Source of the DNA: Xanthostigma xanthostigma
Lineage: Eukaryota; Arthropoda; Insecta; Raphidioptera; Raphidiidae
Direction: 5' to 3'
NCBI GenBank assembly: GCA_963575645.1
Contig: OY754464.1
Coordinates: 75,862,948-75,926,947 of the forward strand
Length of the DNA: 64,000 nt
This document shows positions 11,009-22,421 of the stretch, in pieces. Positions within the stretch are counted from its first letter, which is position 1, and the number at the start of each line of letters is the position of its first letter. Under the pieces are notes generated by a model. The model was not told the DNA's origin, made no database searches, and saw nothing but the letters and a program-made list of their open reading frames with translations. The position numbers and the translations under genes are program-made.

Positions 11009-11736
11009 GTCATAAAAAATAACAAATATAATAATTCGCGTATTTTCATCTAACAATAATTAATCGTGTTCAACTTTCTTGTGCTGTCACCATTGTCAAC
11101 GTCGTATCTTGTACGTTAAATTCATGCATATTTTGCCGGTTACAAAGCGACATCTGAAACAGTGACAAATTTTGACGTAAGCCGCAACGGTTGTCATCCC
11201 TGTTACCGTTGCCGTAAGATGCTTGTAGTGGTAAATATGGGGGATATGAAATAATCCAGCTCTATGTGCTAACGGATTATAGGGTACACTCCATAAAGGA
11301 ATAAGGGATGTCATATTTTGTTATTATCCTCACTTGGTCTTTGCTCGTTCTAAAGAAGTATGAGAGAACTTTATGTAAAATAACTGCACCATAGTCTTGC
11401 TTAGCTCGCTATAATAATATAATGTAGGTGCGGAATGTTGGTACGCCTGTGCACTAGTATAAGACATCGTAATGTAGGTCGCACACTGAATCGATTCGAA
11501 ACAACGCGAAACGCTCAGTACTTTTGAAATACACAAGAATAAACAAAAGCCCGCACACTATCTAGGATATTCGATGCATCTTGAGGAATTCTATTTATTT
11601 TTCCGTACTCCAAGTGTGCTTTGCAATTCCGTCTTAAAGCAAGTTAATTCAGTGCGCGTTTTACTAAATTACCACTTTTTATGTGTCAGTTTCTCATTTT
11701 AGAAACCAAACTGTCGTATGTCTCGGACTGTTTTTT
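11009..11736. other. No gene recognised
   Basis: Moderate composition with two short minus-strand frames of no known family and no clear repeat. Confidence 0.4.
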
Positions 11737-11877
11737 CCATTCCAACCCACAAATGGGGAATAGTAGTAGCTTAGGTCAAAAATCACTTTTCAAAATTTTA
11801 CATTATCTTTTCGTTTTGAGGTTCCCCGAATCAAAAAAACATATTTTTGTGAAAAACTGTGCGTGTGTTTGTCTGTT

Positions 11878-12407
11878 AACGACAACGGATAACGTCCCGA
11901 TTTTTATGACGGGCGACGGGCCGACGTGCAATGTTCAATAGGTTAGTGTGGGTGTTTGTAAACGCGACGGGCATGCAACCGTTGCAACAAAACTCAACGG
12001 ATACCCGCACGTCGCCCCTCAGCGCGACGGCGGTCGTTTCGATGCAGTGGACCACGTCATTTCATAGAAGTCTGTTGACGACGACAGATGTGCGCGCACG
12101 TTTTTACCTATATCTACCTACCTACCTTGTGCTGCTCATTGTGAATATAGAGTATAAAATTGTAATTGATATGGATTTATTAATTAGCCTTGTTCATAAT
12201 AGGCCAGTGTTGGGACAAGACTTTAGAAAATTACAAAAATAAACAAGCTAGACATAATGTACTTGCACTTCTGTGCCCTTCAAGTATAGAACTGATATCG
12301 ATAACAACGGACGCGCTCACGTTATATTGGCGGATCGTGTACAAAGGTAACCGCTTCGCGTCGGCCCGTTACCTGTTGACTAAAACGGTCGTTAACAAGA
12401 CTCCTAA
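11878..12407 (+). mobile_element. GC-richer 530-bp insertion in repeat H
   Basis: All other copies of repeat H lack this segment. It is bounded by the 7-bp direct repeat GTCTGTT (11871-11877 and 12408-12414). It is markedly richer in G+C and CpG than the host repeat and contains a MADF-like coding remnant. No convincing terminal inverted repeat or poly(A) tail, so the mechanism is open: a captured gene fragment or an unknown element. Confidence 0.5.
12171..12285 (+). pseudogene. MADF-like domain remnant, frameshifted
   Basis: Reading from ATG at 12171 gives MDLLISLVHNRPV. After a frame slip at 12210 the next frame reads WDKTLENYKNKQARHN. Joined by eye, these match the start of a MADF domain (hydrophobic helix, then R-P-x-L-W-D, then N/D-Y-K). 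MADF domains bind DNA and occur in host transcription factors and in the accessory protein of PIF/Harbinger transposons. The rest of the domain, with its conserved second Trp, is not visible. A broken fragment; the match is from memory of the family pattern. Confidence 0.45.
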
Positions 12408-12674
12408 GTCTGTTTATCTGTGAGTACGATACAGGTTAAACGAATGAGCTGATTGAAACCAAATTTTGGGAAGATGTTTGATACGCAAATATAAAGAGCT
12501 CTATTGTTTTTAGGGAAAATTGGCGCGTGCGCAGAAGAGATATATGTTACAACGGTGTTTTTTTTTTTTTATAGAATACTGGTATACTTTTCATAACGGC
12601 TTATTATTCTATTTATTTTTTCAAGAAACTTTCGTTACAATTTTATTTTTCTAAACTTCATAGTTTCGGAAATA

Positions 12675-13170
12675 CAGTGTAAACTCTTTATAACGTCCTT
12701 CGTTATAACGAAAAACTCCCTATAACGTCGAAATTTTTACGATTTGGTTGGTTTACCTTAAAACCTATACATTAATACCCTCTTTATAACGCAACAGCCA
12801 TTCTCTATTACGAAGAAATATGTTCATATTTAGGCGTCAGCAAATGTTTACAGACATAAAGAGGACCATTCTGAACCATCACCATCTATTCAACAAGCAC
12901 TTGATGACGCCACACTATAGCTATATGTGTTTGGAATAAATTAATTTTGTGAAAATTGGTTATTTTTCTTTCTTCCCTCCATATAACGAAAATTCTTTAT
13001 AACGAAAAAAAAGTTCGGTCCCTTAAAATTCGTTATAAAGAGATTATACAGTACATTGAAGATTATTGTTAATTTGGTTGTTTTTCTTTCTTCACTCCAT
13101 ATAACGGTAACTCTCTATAACGATAAAAAATTCTCGGTCCCTTGAGTTTCGTTATAAAGAGTTTACACTG
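12675..13170. mobile_element. Tigger/pogo-like MITE with duplicated right end
   Basis: TA (12673-12674) then CAGTGTAAACTCTTTATAAC; right end GTTATAAAGAGTTTACACTG then TA (13171-13172). The repeated TATAACGAA motifs are typical of Tigger/jerky-group mariner relatives. A second right-end module ends at about 13053 (TTATAAAGAGATTATACAGTA), so the 3' part is tandemly duplicated. A short frame near 12870 (EPSPSIQQALDDA) may be a transposase C-terminal relic. Confidence 0.65.
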
Positions 13171-13323
13171 TATTTAGAAAATTTAAAAAAATCAGATATT
13201 TCTTTTGTTTTGTACATCTGCCAGAAATAAACTCTTAAAGCATGCTTTGATTAATTTTTAAATGACGTGAACATAATATTATGTTGGTAACCATGGCAAA
13301 GAATGGAAAATATCATATTAAAT

Positions 13324-13460
13324 ACTAGCCATTACCCGCGTCATCTCATGCGATATCAGAAATTCCATTTTCTTTATTATAGGTACCTACTATATCAAAT
13401 ATCAACATTTTGCAGTTGAAATGATCCGCCCAATTCGCTGGAATTTTTTTAACTGTGGTT
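13324..13460 (-). mobile_element. Helitron 3' fragment
   Basis: On the minus strand the end reads GCATGAGATGACGCGGGTAA..CTAG, matching the 41755-41986 element, which sits at the same junction in another copy of repeat H. The 5' part is lost. Confidence 0.5.
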
Positions 13461-13925
13461 TTCATAAGTACGTCTAAATATAATATTTGTTTTAATTGTT
13501 CATTCATATTAACTGTAAAATTATATTATTTGACGATATAATTGGCTCAGTAAAGTTGACAATGTATTTGACAGTTTCGTTGTTTCACAAGCACTAAAGT
13601 TTCCAGACAGTGAAAACTATTGTTTTCCTAACTAAATACTCTAATTAATGTTTGAAACAGTTTATAAACTCTTTTGTATAATTTATTATTCATAGCATCA
13701 AGCTTTTTGGTTGAGAATTTTATAATTTTGTAGTAAACAGTATAAAAAAGAAAATAACATTGCACAAACTGATGGAACTTCCAGAGGAATAGAGAGTTTT
13801 GTCTCGAATGACGTTGATGTTTGGATTTTATCCCTGGGGAAGCATCTTTTCGAAAACGTAATTTTTTTAAGTAAACACAGCACGAAGCAAAAAGCTCGTG
13901 TTATTTAATGAAGTAGTTCACATTA
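13461..13925. other. AT-rich, no gene recognised
   Basis: No known domain; one 61-codon minus frame is not convincing. Confidence 0.4.
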
Positions 13926-14003
13926 GACCAGCAAACATATTGGAAAATTTTTGAAAAGTGATTTTTGACCTAAACTAGACCATTCCTTGTGGGTTGGAAT
14001 GGT
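13926..14003 (-). repeat. Repeat H terminal fragment
   Basis: Inverse of the H start: AAAAGTGATTTTTGACCTAA then the hairpin CCTTGTGGGTTGGAATGG. It faces the copy at 11737. Confidence 0.65.
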
Positions 14004-14766
14004 AACACATACAAACCGTCAAAAAATCCAGCGTCAAGATAACGAAATCGAGCAGAGAATCTAGCGACAAAACCATCCTCGTGTGCAGCCGACTTAAGTG
14101 TCTTAAACTCAATAATTTTTCTGCTACATTTCAACATCAGCATACAATGGTACGACGGTTTTACGAGTAAGCGTGCTTTACTAGTTACGCTTATGAAAAA
14201 ATATAGTTGAAAAAAAAGACACGGTCTGTTGAAATTTTCTTTCTGAAATGTTTATTTACGTACAAATATTCTTATTTTTGCTTGTAAATAAATTTTTATA
14301 TAATACGTGAGCAAGAGAACTGACTCATTAACTTTTATTATATAATTTTAAAAAATAAATTAGCTGCTACTGTGAACCCTATTATTTTTTTACAAATAAA
14401 AAGTACTACAGCCTCATTAAAAGCAGTTTAGGACTTGCGTATATAAGTAACATTTTAGGGTATATATACCATGATTCGAACAATATATCGAGGGTCCAGT
14501 ACGATAACACTATGCACTCAAATTTTGAAATTTTTTTTTTTAAGTCATAGAAAACGCTAAATTTTGACGTTCAAAAAAAAAACTTTGCGGATTATTCACA
14601 AATTTCCTCAAAAATACGTGAAAAAAATGGAACTACTTTTCGTCTTTCACTGTCATTTTTTGAATCTAACCAATCAAAAATCACAAATACACGTCATAGC
14701 AGCTGGTGTAGAATTATTGTATAACTATCTCACTCTGTATGCAGCTTTCGATTGTGTTATGGAAGC
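14004..14766. other. AT-rich, no gene recognised
   Basis: A diverged piece near 14040-14100 (CCTCGTGTGCAGCC) echoes the 19.4-kb foldback family. Otherwise nothing. Confidence 0.35.
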
Positions 14767-14976
14767 AGGGTCGTATTTAGATTCGCATACCCGTTTATCG
14801 TTCACCCCGGAATTGTTTTTTTAAAAACTCCACATTTGCCCCTTCCCGTTTCACTGCGAGACAATTCGCATACCCCTTTATCAAAAAAAGCGGTGGTTTT
14901 CAATATTCATGAAAATGTGAGTTTTAAATTTAAAATTCGTTTTATAAATTAAAATTTCCAAATACGACTCTGCCCT
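14767..14976. mobile_element. Possible hAT-type MITE
   Basis: CAGGGTCGTATTTAG at the left and AAATACGACTCTGCCCTG at the right are inverted and resemble CAGGG-type hAT ends. Flanking 8-mers do not match, so the insertion is old or the call is wrong. Confidence 0.4.
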
Positions 14977-15573
14977 GAACGTTCAATTGTATTTCATTCC
15001 AACCAATTGATATTTCTATCTTTGTTTATCATAGATACAGGTATATATAACTTTCTCTTTTCTTATCACTATATGAGACAAGATAGCGATCGCTATAGTA
15101 AATAATATACTCCTCAACTTACTATACCATAATTATTTAATTTTTTTAAATTAATTTTTAAAAATTAATTTTCCGCACTTAAAACGACCAATAACGCTGT
15201 TATATGTTATATAAAACAATAATTGTGAATTTCCAGTGGATATTTTGCGTAGCAAGTTATCGTACTCTTACCATATATCGATATATGTATATCATTATTT
15301 GAATATAATATATTTTTATCTATTTCTTCCCAGGTATGTCCAAGGAACAAATCAAGAACATAATATTATGTATGGTATTATGATAGTTAAAGTTCAAGAG
15401 AAACGTTGAAAAATTTATGTTATCGAGTTTTTTACTTACCAAGAGTTGAAGTTAAAGAGGTTTTGGAAGTTCAGTTTTTAACTTAACGAGGTTCCACTGT
15501 TTTAATAAATTGCTAATAAATTTTGTATCTATATTTTATTTATTCAATTAGATTCAATTACATATTTATTAAA
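14977..15573. other. AT-rich, with possible pogo-like end
   Basis: The stretch 15420-15500 (TTAACTTAACGAGGTTCCACTG) resembles the end of a pogo/jerky-type element in inverse. Otherwise low complexity. Confidence 0.3.
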
Positions 15574-15795
15574 TTTAAACGAAAAAGATTAAATATCTTT
15601 TTAATTAGTCGGGCACAACGGGTTTTTTTTGTTTTCAATAATTTATTAAAGTTTTAACTTTAATTTAAATAGTTTTTTTTTTAATTTCCACCGACTAGTT
15701 TTGGAGAAATCAATGAAAACATATCATCCATCTACCGAAATATTAAAAAAATAGAGCCTTTTATTTAAAGTTGCCTTGGTGCTCGTACCTTAAAC
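15574..15795. mobile_element. Half of the GGTAGT foldback
   Basis: Close match to the right arm of 21160-21682 (AAATATCTTTTTAATTAGTC to AAGTTGCCTTGGTGCTCGTA). The left arm is missing. Confidence 0.7.
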
Positions 15796-16243
15796 GTGTA
15801 CAATTTCAATTTTCAAACCGCACAACTTTTTGAAGGCATTGTATGTATGTTTTATACGTACATCGTATTTGCCAGTTCACGGATAAAGGAGTAATTTTTC
15901 AGTGGTTACACTGGGTTTTTGCAATATCCTGCACCATTTATTCATTTGACACGCTGCGTACGCACCTATATATTTTCGCCTGCCCTTTTTATAAGACAGA
16001 TTGTTTTTTTTTTATAAATAACTTTTCCCTGTATCATTTGCAGACAATCACTACGTAAAACGTTTTATTTTATAGAATGTCAGGAATATTCTGTTTAAAT
16101 TCTAAATAATCTGGGAGCGTATTCTCGGCTTTTTTTGTTATAATAGCGAACTCGTTATATTGCTAGCACTCGTTATTATTAGTCGGTGGAGAGGATTTTC
16201 AGCGGTACTCAACTTCGACTGTGCGCGAAACCACAGGTTTTTA
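15796..16243. other. No gene recognised
   Basis: T-rich; a 71-codon frame at 15843 has no recognisable features. Confidence 0.35.
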
Positions 16244-16796
16244 TCATATATATTAATACGCTAAGGTTTAAGATGTTTGCCTCCCTTTTTAGAAAAACCT
16301 CACAATTTCTCCACATAAATCATATATCATTTTACAGATAATTGCTTGCTATACTGACATCGACAACTAAAAAATTTATTATTGCAACGTCTGCCATCTG
16401 ACGGCTTTAATTTTGAAACAACGTCAACACTTCGATCTGTCATCTGACCTTCATATTGTAATACAACAGACACAATACTGCATACTGCCATCTGACGGCT
16501 TTAATTTTAAAACAGCGAGCAACGCTGAACAACGTCACAGCAATGCTGCATGATGCCATCTGACGACTTAGCTCAACGCTTTTGCTACTTGCGCCTCTAT
16601 ATGACAATTTTAGTAAAATATTTCTTCGATCTGTCATCTGAGCTTCATATTGTAATACAACAAAAAGAAGAACGTTATAAGCAGTGTGCAAAACTAGAAA
16701 CGAATTGAATACCTGCAATCATATTTAAAAAATAATTTTGTAAAGTGATAATTATTATACTTATTTAGTGCGAATAATTCGCACAGGCCACACTAG
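16244..16796 (+). mobile_element. Non-autonomous Helitron, GTGCGAATAATTCGCAC family, copy 1
   Basis: It starts TCATATATATTAATACGC and ends with the hairpin GTGCGAATAATTCGCAC, nine bases, then CTAG (16793-16796). It sits between A and T with no target duplication, all Helitron hallmarks. Copies at 36467-36942 and, inverted, 47153-48080. A 92-codon antisense frame (16440-16718) recurs in the other copies but matches no helicase or Rep and is probably not translated. Confidence 0.8.
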
Positions 16797-17119
16797 TTTT
16801 GTTTCTTGTGATATATCTGTAGAATAAAACAATAATAAAAAAAAGAACGCTTTGAAACCTTCAAAAGCGAATATAACTGGTTGCGTAATTTTCAGTTTAT
16901 GTAATAAACGTTAACCTCTGTTTCTTATATTACTGTTATACGTCTTATAAATTAGGTTGGTTGAAGTCTCTATAGGTGGCACGTAAAAACTACGCAATAA
17001 CAGGTACAGATATGGACAAATTAATTCAATCAATTGCACACAAGTTGAAACGGTTAGTTAGTAAATAATATTAAAAAATGGAAATATAAGCATTCTTTAT
17101 ACACAACTCTTTTATAAAT
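16797..17119. other. No gene recognised
   Basis: AT-rich, no repeat boundary seen. Confidence 0.35.
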
Positions 17120-17530
17120 TACTTATAAATTGATGAAACACCAGCTGCACGCACGAAAAAGAGTAACGTTCCGCAAGCGAGAGCGCGATATAAGCGATAG
17201 TCTCTTTCTTCTCGCGTGACGTCAGAGAGTAGTGTGCGTTCAACATTTGTTTCGGTTGTTCCAGCGAAAGCTACATCTGACAGATGGCCAGATAAATTAT
17301 ACGGTTTGTTAACAAATATATAATATATATACATTCTTTTAAATGTCTTTTATAATTGCTTAAAAATATGTATTTTGCTTTGGTTGATCAAATTATTAGT
17401 CGATAAAAATATAGTTTGACAGCTACTAAAATTTAGGTTATGTATTATTAAATATGATATTCGAGCGGAATACGTTATCACGTAAAACTATTGTCCGTAA
17501 ACCGACTTTACAGACAACCAATTTTTTTTT
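17120..17530. mobile_element. ACGTGATAACGT-family element, 5' truncated
   Basis: ATAAATTGATGAAACACC then ATACGTTATCACGTAAAACT and AGACAACCAATTTTTTTT match 3869-4530. The middle (17165-17285) is a CpG-richer segment not shared with the other copies. Confidence 0.6.
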
Positions 17531-18079
17531 TCCTTAAAATCTTTAAAATTCAATTGTCTTAGTGTAAGAGGCAAAGCATTAAAAAATGTATAACTTATAC
17601 ATATGTAGCTTTTGTCAGTCAGATCCAATCTCACCCTCAGCACTTTTTAAGTCCAATTAATATGAATTCCATCAAAAACATGAATGTGAAAAAAGGGTCG
17701 GATTCGATACAAGGGACAAGTAGCTTTGCCGAAAAAAAAGTGAGAGTTAAAAAGGTGTTATGTTTTCACTTGGCGAGTTTTCGTACACGAATCATTTATA
17801 AAAAAAAAACTAGGCACCTTTTTAGATGTCACTTATTTTTCTCGCCAGTCACTTGTCCTTTGTATCGAACTTGGCTCTTTTTTCACAGTTATCTTGTTGG
17901 TGGGTTATTAACACTTTTTTAAAATTATATTCTTACTTATTCTAGTTAAATATTTTTTAGACACATCAACCTTTATATAAAAAAATGCGGTGTGTGTTTG
18001 TTTGTAATTCCTCTCCTCCTAAAGTTGTCCGCTTTTGATGACATTTTTTTTTGTATTTACGGGGTTGGTAATGCGCGTT
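17531..18079. other. Unclassified; short repeat shared with 24.6 kb
   Basis: CACTTGTCCTTTGTATCGAA near 17850 recurs as CTTGATCTTTGTATCGAACT near 24570, so a dispersed fragment is present. No gene. Confidence 0.35.
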
Positions 18080-18470
18080 CAGATCCCCCGACAAAATATC
18101 CTCCGTCATAATATCCCCCGACAAAATATCATCTTGACTAAATATCCTACAGATAAAATATCCCCCGACATAAAAACAATTACGGAGTTGTGTCGATGCG
18201 ATGGCGTTTTTTGCGCAGTGAATTAAGGAAGGCATTTAGGGGCGTTCTTTAAAAACAATTACGGGGTCGTGTCGATGCGATGACGTTTTTTATTGCGCAT
18301 TGAAAAGGGAAGGGCGTTTGGGGGGAGTTCTCTAAAAAACAATTACGGGTCGTGTATACAAAGTGAGATAGTAATTCTACACCAGTATTGCTGATAGGAT
18401 ATTTTGTCGGGGAATATTTTCTCCGTAAGATATTTTATCGGGAGATGTTTTGTCAAATGATGAAAACGCG
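18080..18470. repeat. Array of ATCCCCCGACAAAATAT and AATTACGGGGTCGTGTCGAT units
   Basis: The unit AACAATTACGGGGTCGTGTC occurs at about 18175, 18255 and 18337, and once more at 51548. Both sides carry short units of the form ATCCCCCGACAAAATATC or its inverse, giving a palindromic outline. Class unknown. Confidence 0.6.
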
Positions 18471-18500
18471 CTGAATCATCGTAACAGGGGGACTGTCACT

Positions 18501-19030
18501 AGGGTTTGCAGTACCGGTACTGAACCTCCGTACTGGAGGAGATTCAGTACCGAGAAATTTGATACTTTCGGTACTAGAGAAATATTGTGTTAAATGCTTT
18601 TTGTACGTGAAATAAAATGTTGGAAATAGTCTTGAAGAAGTTTAATCACAATACAAATCACTGATTATTACTCTACGTAATTCAATAAACTTTAAATATT
18701 ACAATCAGTCTTAATACTACTTTTTGAGAATCAACAAATTAAGTATTATCTTAACTCAACTTAACAAAAAATAATCATTCTTGTCATGGAAAAGGAACCT
18801 TAAATTAAAATTTAATAAATTGTACCTATTCAGACTGGTTTTGAAAAATTCATGGGAGACAATTACAGCATTTACAGCTTAAAAAAATAGTTAAAACATT
18901 TAAATAGCTATAATTTAATGTAGTACCGGAATTCCCGGGAAACGGGTTTCATTTCCCGGTACTGAAGGCGACGAAATTTTCCGGAAATTCCCGGGAAATT
19001 CAGTACTGCTAATTCCCGGAAGCAATCCCT
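18501..19030. mobile_element. hAT-like element with CCGGGAA-rich ends
   Basis: AGGGTTTGCAGTACCGGTAC at the left and GGAAGCAATCCCT at the right are inverted. The flanks share GTCACT (18495-18500 and 19031-19036), shorter than the usual 8 bp of hAT. Subterminal repeats of GTACCGG and TTCCCGGG. Non-autonomous. Confidence 0.55.
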
Positions 19031-19430
19031 GTCACTCTCGGTAAATGCTCAGTAGAAATGGCTAGTTGTAGATAATAAATGAAATCTTTTCGCTGCAGGT
19101 AACTAATTCCACAGAAACTTATCCTGAGTGATTCTCTATCCGTGAACCATTTCAAAATAAACAACGACATTCATAAAATAACTGGAGGCTCTTAAAGTCC
19201 AACTATTTAATGGCACGGAATATTGCTTAGTTAATGTCAAGCACACAAAATGTTCAAACAAACTTCTTGAGTCCAAAACAAACACGTCATCTAAATGAAC
19301 CATTACTGTACAGTGTACACGCATATAGGTACAGAGTATATTTTCTGAACGCGCGGTGTAAGGTTCTAGCGCATATTGCTTACACCGAGGTGAATTTTCA
19401 GAGGTCTGATTCAGAACTAAAGGCCGCTGC
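19031..19430. other. No gene recognised
   Basis: Overlapping 78- and 98-codon frames on opposite strands lack any known domain. Confidence 0.35.
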
Positions 19431-19435
19431 ACACG

Positions 19436-20290
19436 AGGCTAGAAATGCTGCTAGTTCTGCTAGCCGGTAGGCTGGGTACGAAGCTGGAAATTACGTCACT
19501 GCGGGCTGCCTTACTAGCTAAGAAGATAGGTTTTAAAATTAGAACAGGGGCTCATTTCCTTGCTAGATCTGCTGCTCGGTATGAGCAAGAATCAATTTCA
19601 GGAAGCAGTCTCTTGTCACGTGGGCTACTTGAAGAAACGACCACAAACCAACATGGCCTCATTCTGCTCAGCGTCAGACAACAGACACGTTTTGCTCTGT
19701 GTTTATATTCTGTTACTGCGCGCGCACCAGATCTATCCACAAAACAAACTTGAAAAATAGTCTCGTGTGAAGCGAGCACATAACAGCGATTCAGAAAACC
19801 AGCGCTAGAAAACTAGTAGGCAAATCTCGCAAGGAATCTAGTAGCGTTTCTAGCCTCGTGTGCTAGATTCCTTGCTCGATTTGCCTACTAGTTTTCCAGC
19901 GCTGGTTTTCTGAATCGCTGTTATGTGCTCGCTTCACACGAGACTATTTTTCAAGTTTGTTTTGTGGATAGATCTGGTGCGCGCGCAGTGACAATTCAAA
20001 TAGAAACACAGAGCAAAACGTGTCTGTTGTTTGACGCTGAGCAGAATGAGGCCATGTTGGGTTGTGGGCGTTTGTTCAAGTCGCCCACGTGACAAGAGAC
20101 TGCTTCCTGATTGGTTCTTGCTCATACTGAGCAGCAGATCTAGCAAGGAAAAGAGCCCCTGTTCTAATTTTAAAACCTATCCTGTGAGCTAGCAGGCGAG
20201 CCCGCAGTGACGTTATTTCCAGCTTCGTACCCAGCCTACCGGCCAGCAGAACTCCAATCAGTGTTTCTAGCTTCTGCATAAGAGGCTGGT
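19436..20290. repeat. 850-bp foldback
   Basis: The left arm (GAGGCTAGAAATGCTGCTAG onward) is inverted at the right (to GTTTCTAGCTTCTGC), meeting near 19850 at TAGCGTTTCTAGCCTCG. The arms are of mid G+C and each carries similar open frames (LLAGRLGTKLEITSLRA then GFKIRTGA). Related fragments lie at 2996-3100, 20290-20380 and 53413-53560. The frames recur because the DNA does; no function is recognised. Confidence 0.75.
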
Positions 20291-20379
20291 TTCGTCGCTA
20301 GAATCATTGGCTGCAAAGATGGAAATGACGTCACTGAGGGTTCGCGTGCGTGGTCACAAGATGGAATTCAAGATTAAAA

Positions 20380-20710
20380 CCGGGGCAAAAGAACGAATGG
20401 GGGGGAGGGACATGAGTACGCACATTAATCTTCGTTTACCGAGGTGAATATTGTGTCCAAATTTCATTATGATCGGAGTTACCGTTCAAAAGTTTTTGTC
20501 AACGAACAAATTTTGAGTTACATTTTGCAACATTTTTCATTGATGCTCCGCTCCTATTGGTCGTAGCGAGATATTGTATAGCCTATAGCCTTCCTCGATA
20601 AATGGAGTATCCAATTCAATTCGAACCAGTAGTTCCTGACATTAGCGCGTTTAACCAAACAAACACATAAACAAATAAACAAACTCTTCAGCTTTACATA
20701 TTAGTATAGA
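20380..20710 (-). mobile_element. Helitron, 3' end damaged
   Basis: The minus strand begins TCTATACTAATATGTAAAGC and has AACGCGCTAATGTCAGGAAC, as in 51039-51421. At the other end only CATTCGTTCTTTTGCCCCGG remains; the terminal CTAG is replaced by the 20.3-kb repeat. Confidence 0.65.
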
Positions 20711-21155
20711 TAACGCGCGATTCAAGCTAGACAGATTATAGTTACGAAACGTGCCATTGAATCGTATAGTGTATTTATTTTAATTTTAACAAAATGAACA
20801 TTATTACGCGTTTTAAGCACAACAGGCGCTTTCTTAATTGCCCTTTCCTGTGATTTTATGAACAATAACAATAATTGCTTACATGAGTATTTATACACCC
20901 ATTTGCTTATGTTTCGGATATAAGCGGAACTGCGTAAGCCAACTGTGTGCATACATATTTTCTAAATGTCCAAAAGATCCGCTCTGCAATGTAAATATCT
21001 GATACTTAACGACAAAATAAAAAACCTCGGGTCGCAGTGCGAAACCCTGCCGACAATATAGTGTATTTGCTAACACAGGCAGTGTGGCTTTATTTAGTGA
21101 ACTTAACCCTTTTGCTTTTGAACAAAATAAAAAATGTAACCCCTTAATATATCCC
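20711..21155. other. No gene recognised
   Basis: Minus-strand frames of 76 and 96 codons overlap each other and match no known family. Confidence 0.35.
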
Positions 21156-21159
21156 TTAA

Positions 21160-21682
21160 GGTAGTACGAGCACCAAGGCAATTTTAAATAAAAGGCTTGA
21201 TTTTTTTTATGTGAAGTTGGACTAAGTCTAAACCAATTCTGAAAATTTTAGGGGGGTTGCCCGATTATTTAAATAAATAAATGATTTCAAAAGTAGGCAT
21301 ATTTAACATTGGCTTTATGGTAAAACGGTAGATGGATGATATGTTTTCATTGACTTCTCTAAAACTAGTCTGTGGAAATTAAAAAAAAGTATTTAAATTA
21401 AAGTTAAAAAATTCATAAATTATTGAAAACAAAAAAAAAAAACATTGTGCCCGACTAATTAAAAAGATATTTTATTAAAAAGATTAAATATCTTTTTAAT
21501 TAGTCGGGTACAACCGGTTTTTTTTTGTTTTCAATAATTTATTAAGGTTTTAACTTTAATTTAGTTTTTTTTTAATTTCCACCGACTAGTTTTGGAGAAA
21601 TCAATGAAAACATATCATCCATCTACCGAAATATAAAAAAATCAAGCCTTTTATTTAAAGTTGCCTTGGTGCTCGTACTACC
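21160..21682. mobile_element. TTAA-flanked foldback, GGTAGTACGAGC ends
   Basis: TTAA (21156-21159), GGTAGTACGAGCACCAAGGC, then a palindromic body and the inverse end followed by TTAA (21683-21686). The arms meet near 21470 (AAAAAGATATTTTATTAAAA). Non-coding. Confidence 0.75.
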
Positions 21683-21879
21683 TTAAAATAATATTTTTTT
21701 TTTAATTTCAATATTACTATATCACAACTATTTTGGAATTAAATGAATAAATAAATAAATAAATAAAAATGCACCAAATTAAATTCACCCTTCACTAAGT
21801 AAAACCATATCTTATTTTCTCATGTTTAGACCGACACCGATGTTTTAGGAAGCCAAGACCAAGACGTGTGTGTTACAAT

Positions 21880-22413
21880 TAGTGATGTGTGTTAAAAATG
21901 TATATTCGCGGATACGGATCTGAATACGAATATTTGGTTTCAAGATCCGCGGATACGGATACGGATCTTAAGTTTCTTAGAATACGCGGCGGTAAATATT
22001 GCACATCGACCTTTGGAAAGAGACTATCTGTTATGGGAAAAAGTTATTGACCTCTTTAAAAGTTAACTCTCATAACAGATTGTCTCTTTCCAAAGATATC
22101 TCATTATAAAGATAGTTTTTTTAGTACCTTTGGGTTATGTACTATTGGTATGGTACTCACTACGATAAATGTTTGCAATATAAAGGTGCCAAATACGATT
22201 TTAAAAAATAAAAAATAATCTGAATGGAATTTAACAGTTTTTCATTATTACCTAATCACCTATATATGTATATATAAAATTGCATCTATGAATTGAAAAT
22301 TAATAAGGTAAAAGATCCGTAAAAATCCGCCAAAAACTAACGGATACGGATACAGATCTTTCTTATTCCTCGGATATCCGCGGATACCGATACGGATATC
22401 CGGCACATCACTA
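21880..22413. mobile_element. hAT MITE, ATCCGCGGATA family, copy 1
   Basis: Ends TAGTGATGTG and CACATCACTA are flanked by a perfect 8-bp duplication GTTACAAT (21872-21879 and 22414-22421). Subterminal clusters of CGGATACGGATC and ATCCGCGGATA look like transposase-binding repeats. A second copy is at 46129-46650. Confidence 0.9.
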
Positions 22414-22421
22414 GTTACAAT

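Larger units (their letters stand above)
11737..13323 (+). repeat. Hairpin-ended repeat H, copy 1, with two insertions
   Basis: It begins with the hairpin CCATTCCAACCCACAAATGG and continues GATTGAAACCAAATTTTGGG and GGCGCGTGCGCAGAAGAGAT. Other copies: 39846-40440 (+), 41820-42497 (-), 43357-43775 (+), a 3' tip at 13926-14003 (-). This copy is split by foreign DNA at 11878-12407 and by a Tigger-like MITE at 12675-13170. The class is unassigned; a Helitron origin is possible. Confidence 0.65.

Noticed and set aside
11931-12242. Intact 103-codon protein
   Set aside because: The recognisable MADF-like part needs a frame change inside it, so the frame as it stands is not a real product.
15340-15410. 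TCTATTTCTTCCCAG acceptor followed by ATGTCCAAGGAACAAATC
   Set aside because: The frame closes after about 16 codons, the GTATGT after the AG would also be a donor, and nothing links it to another exon.
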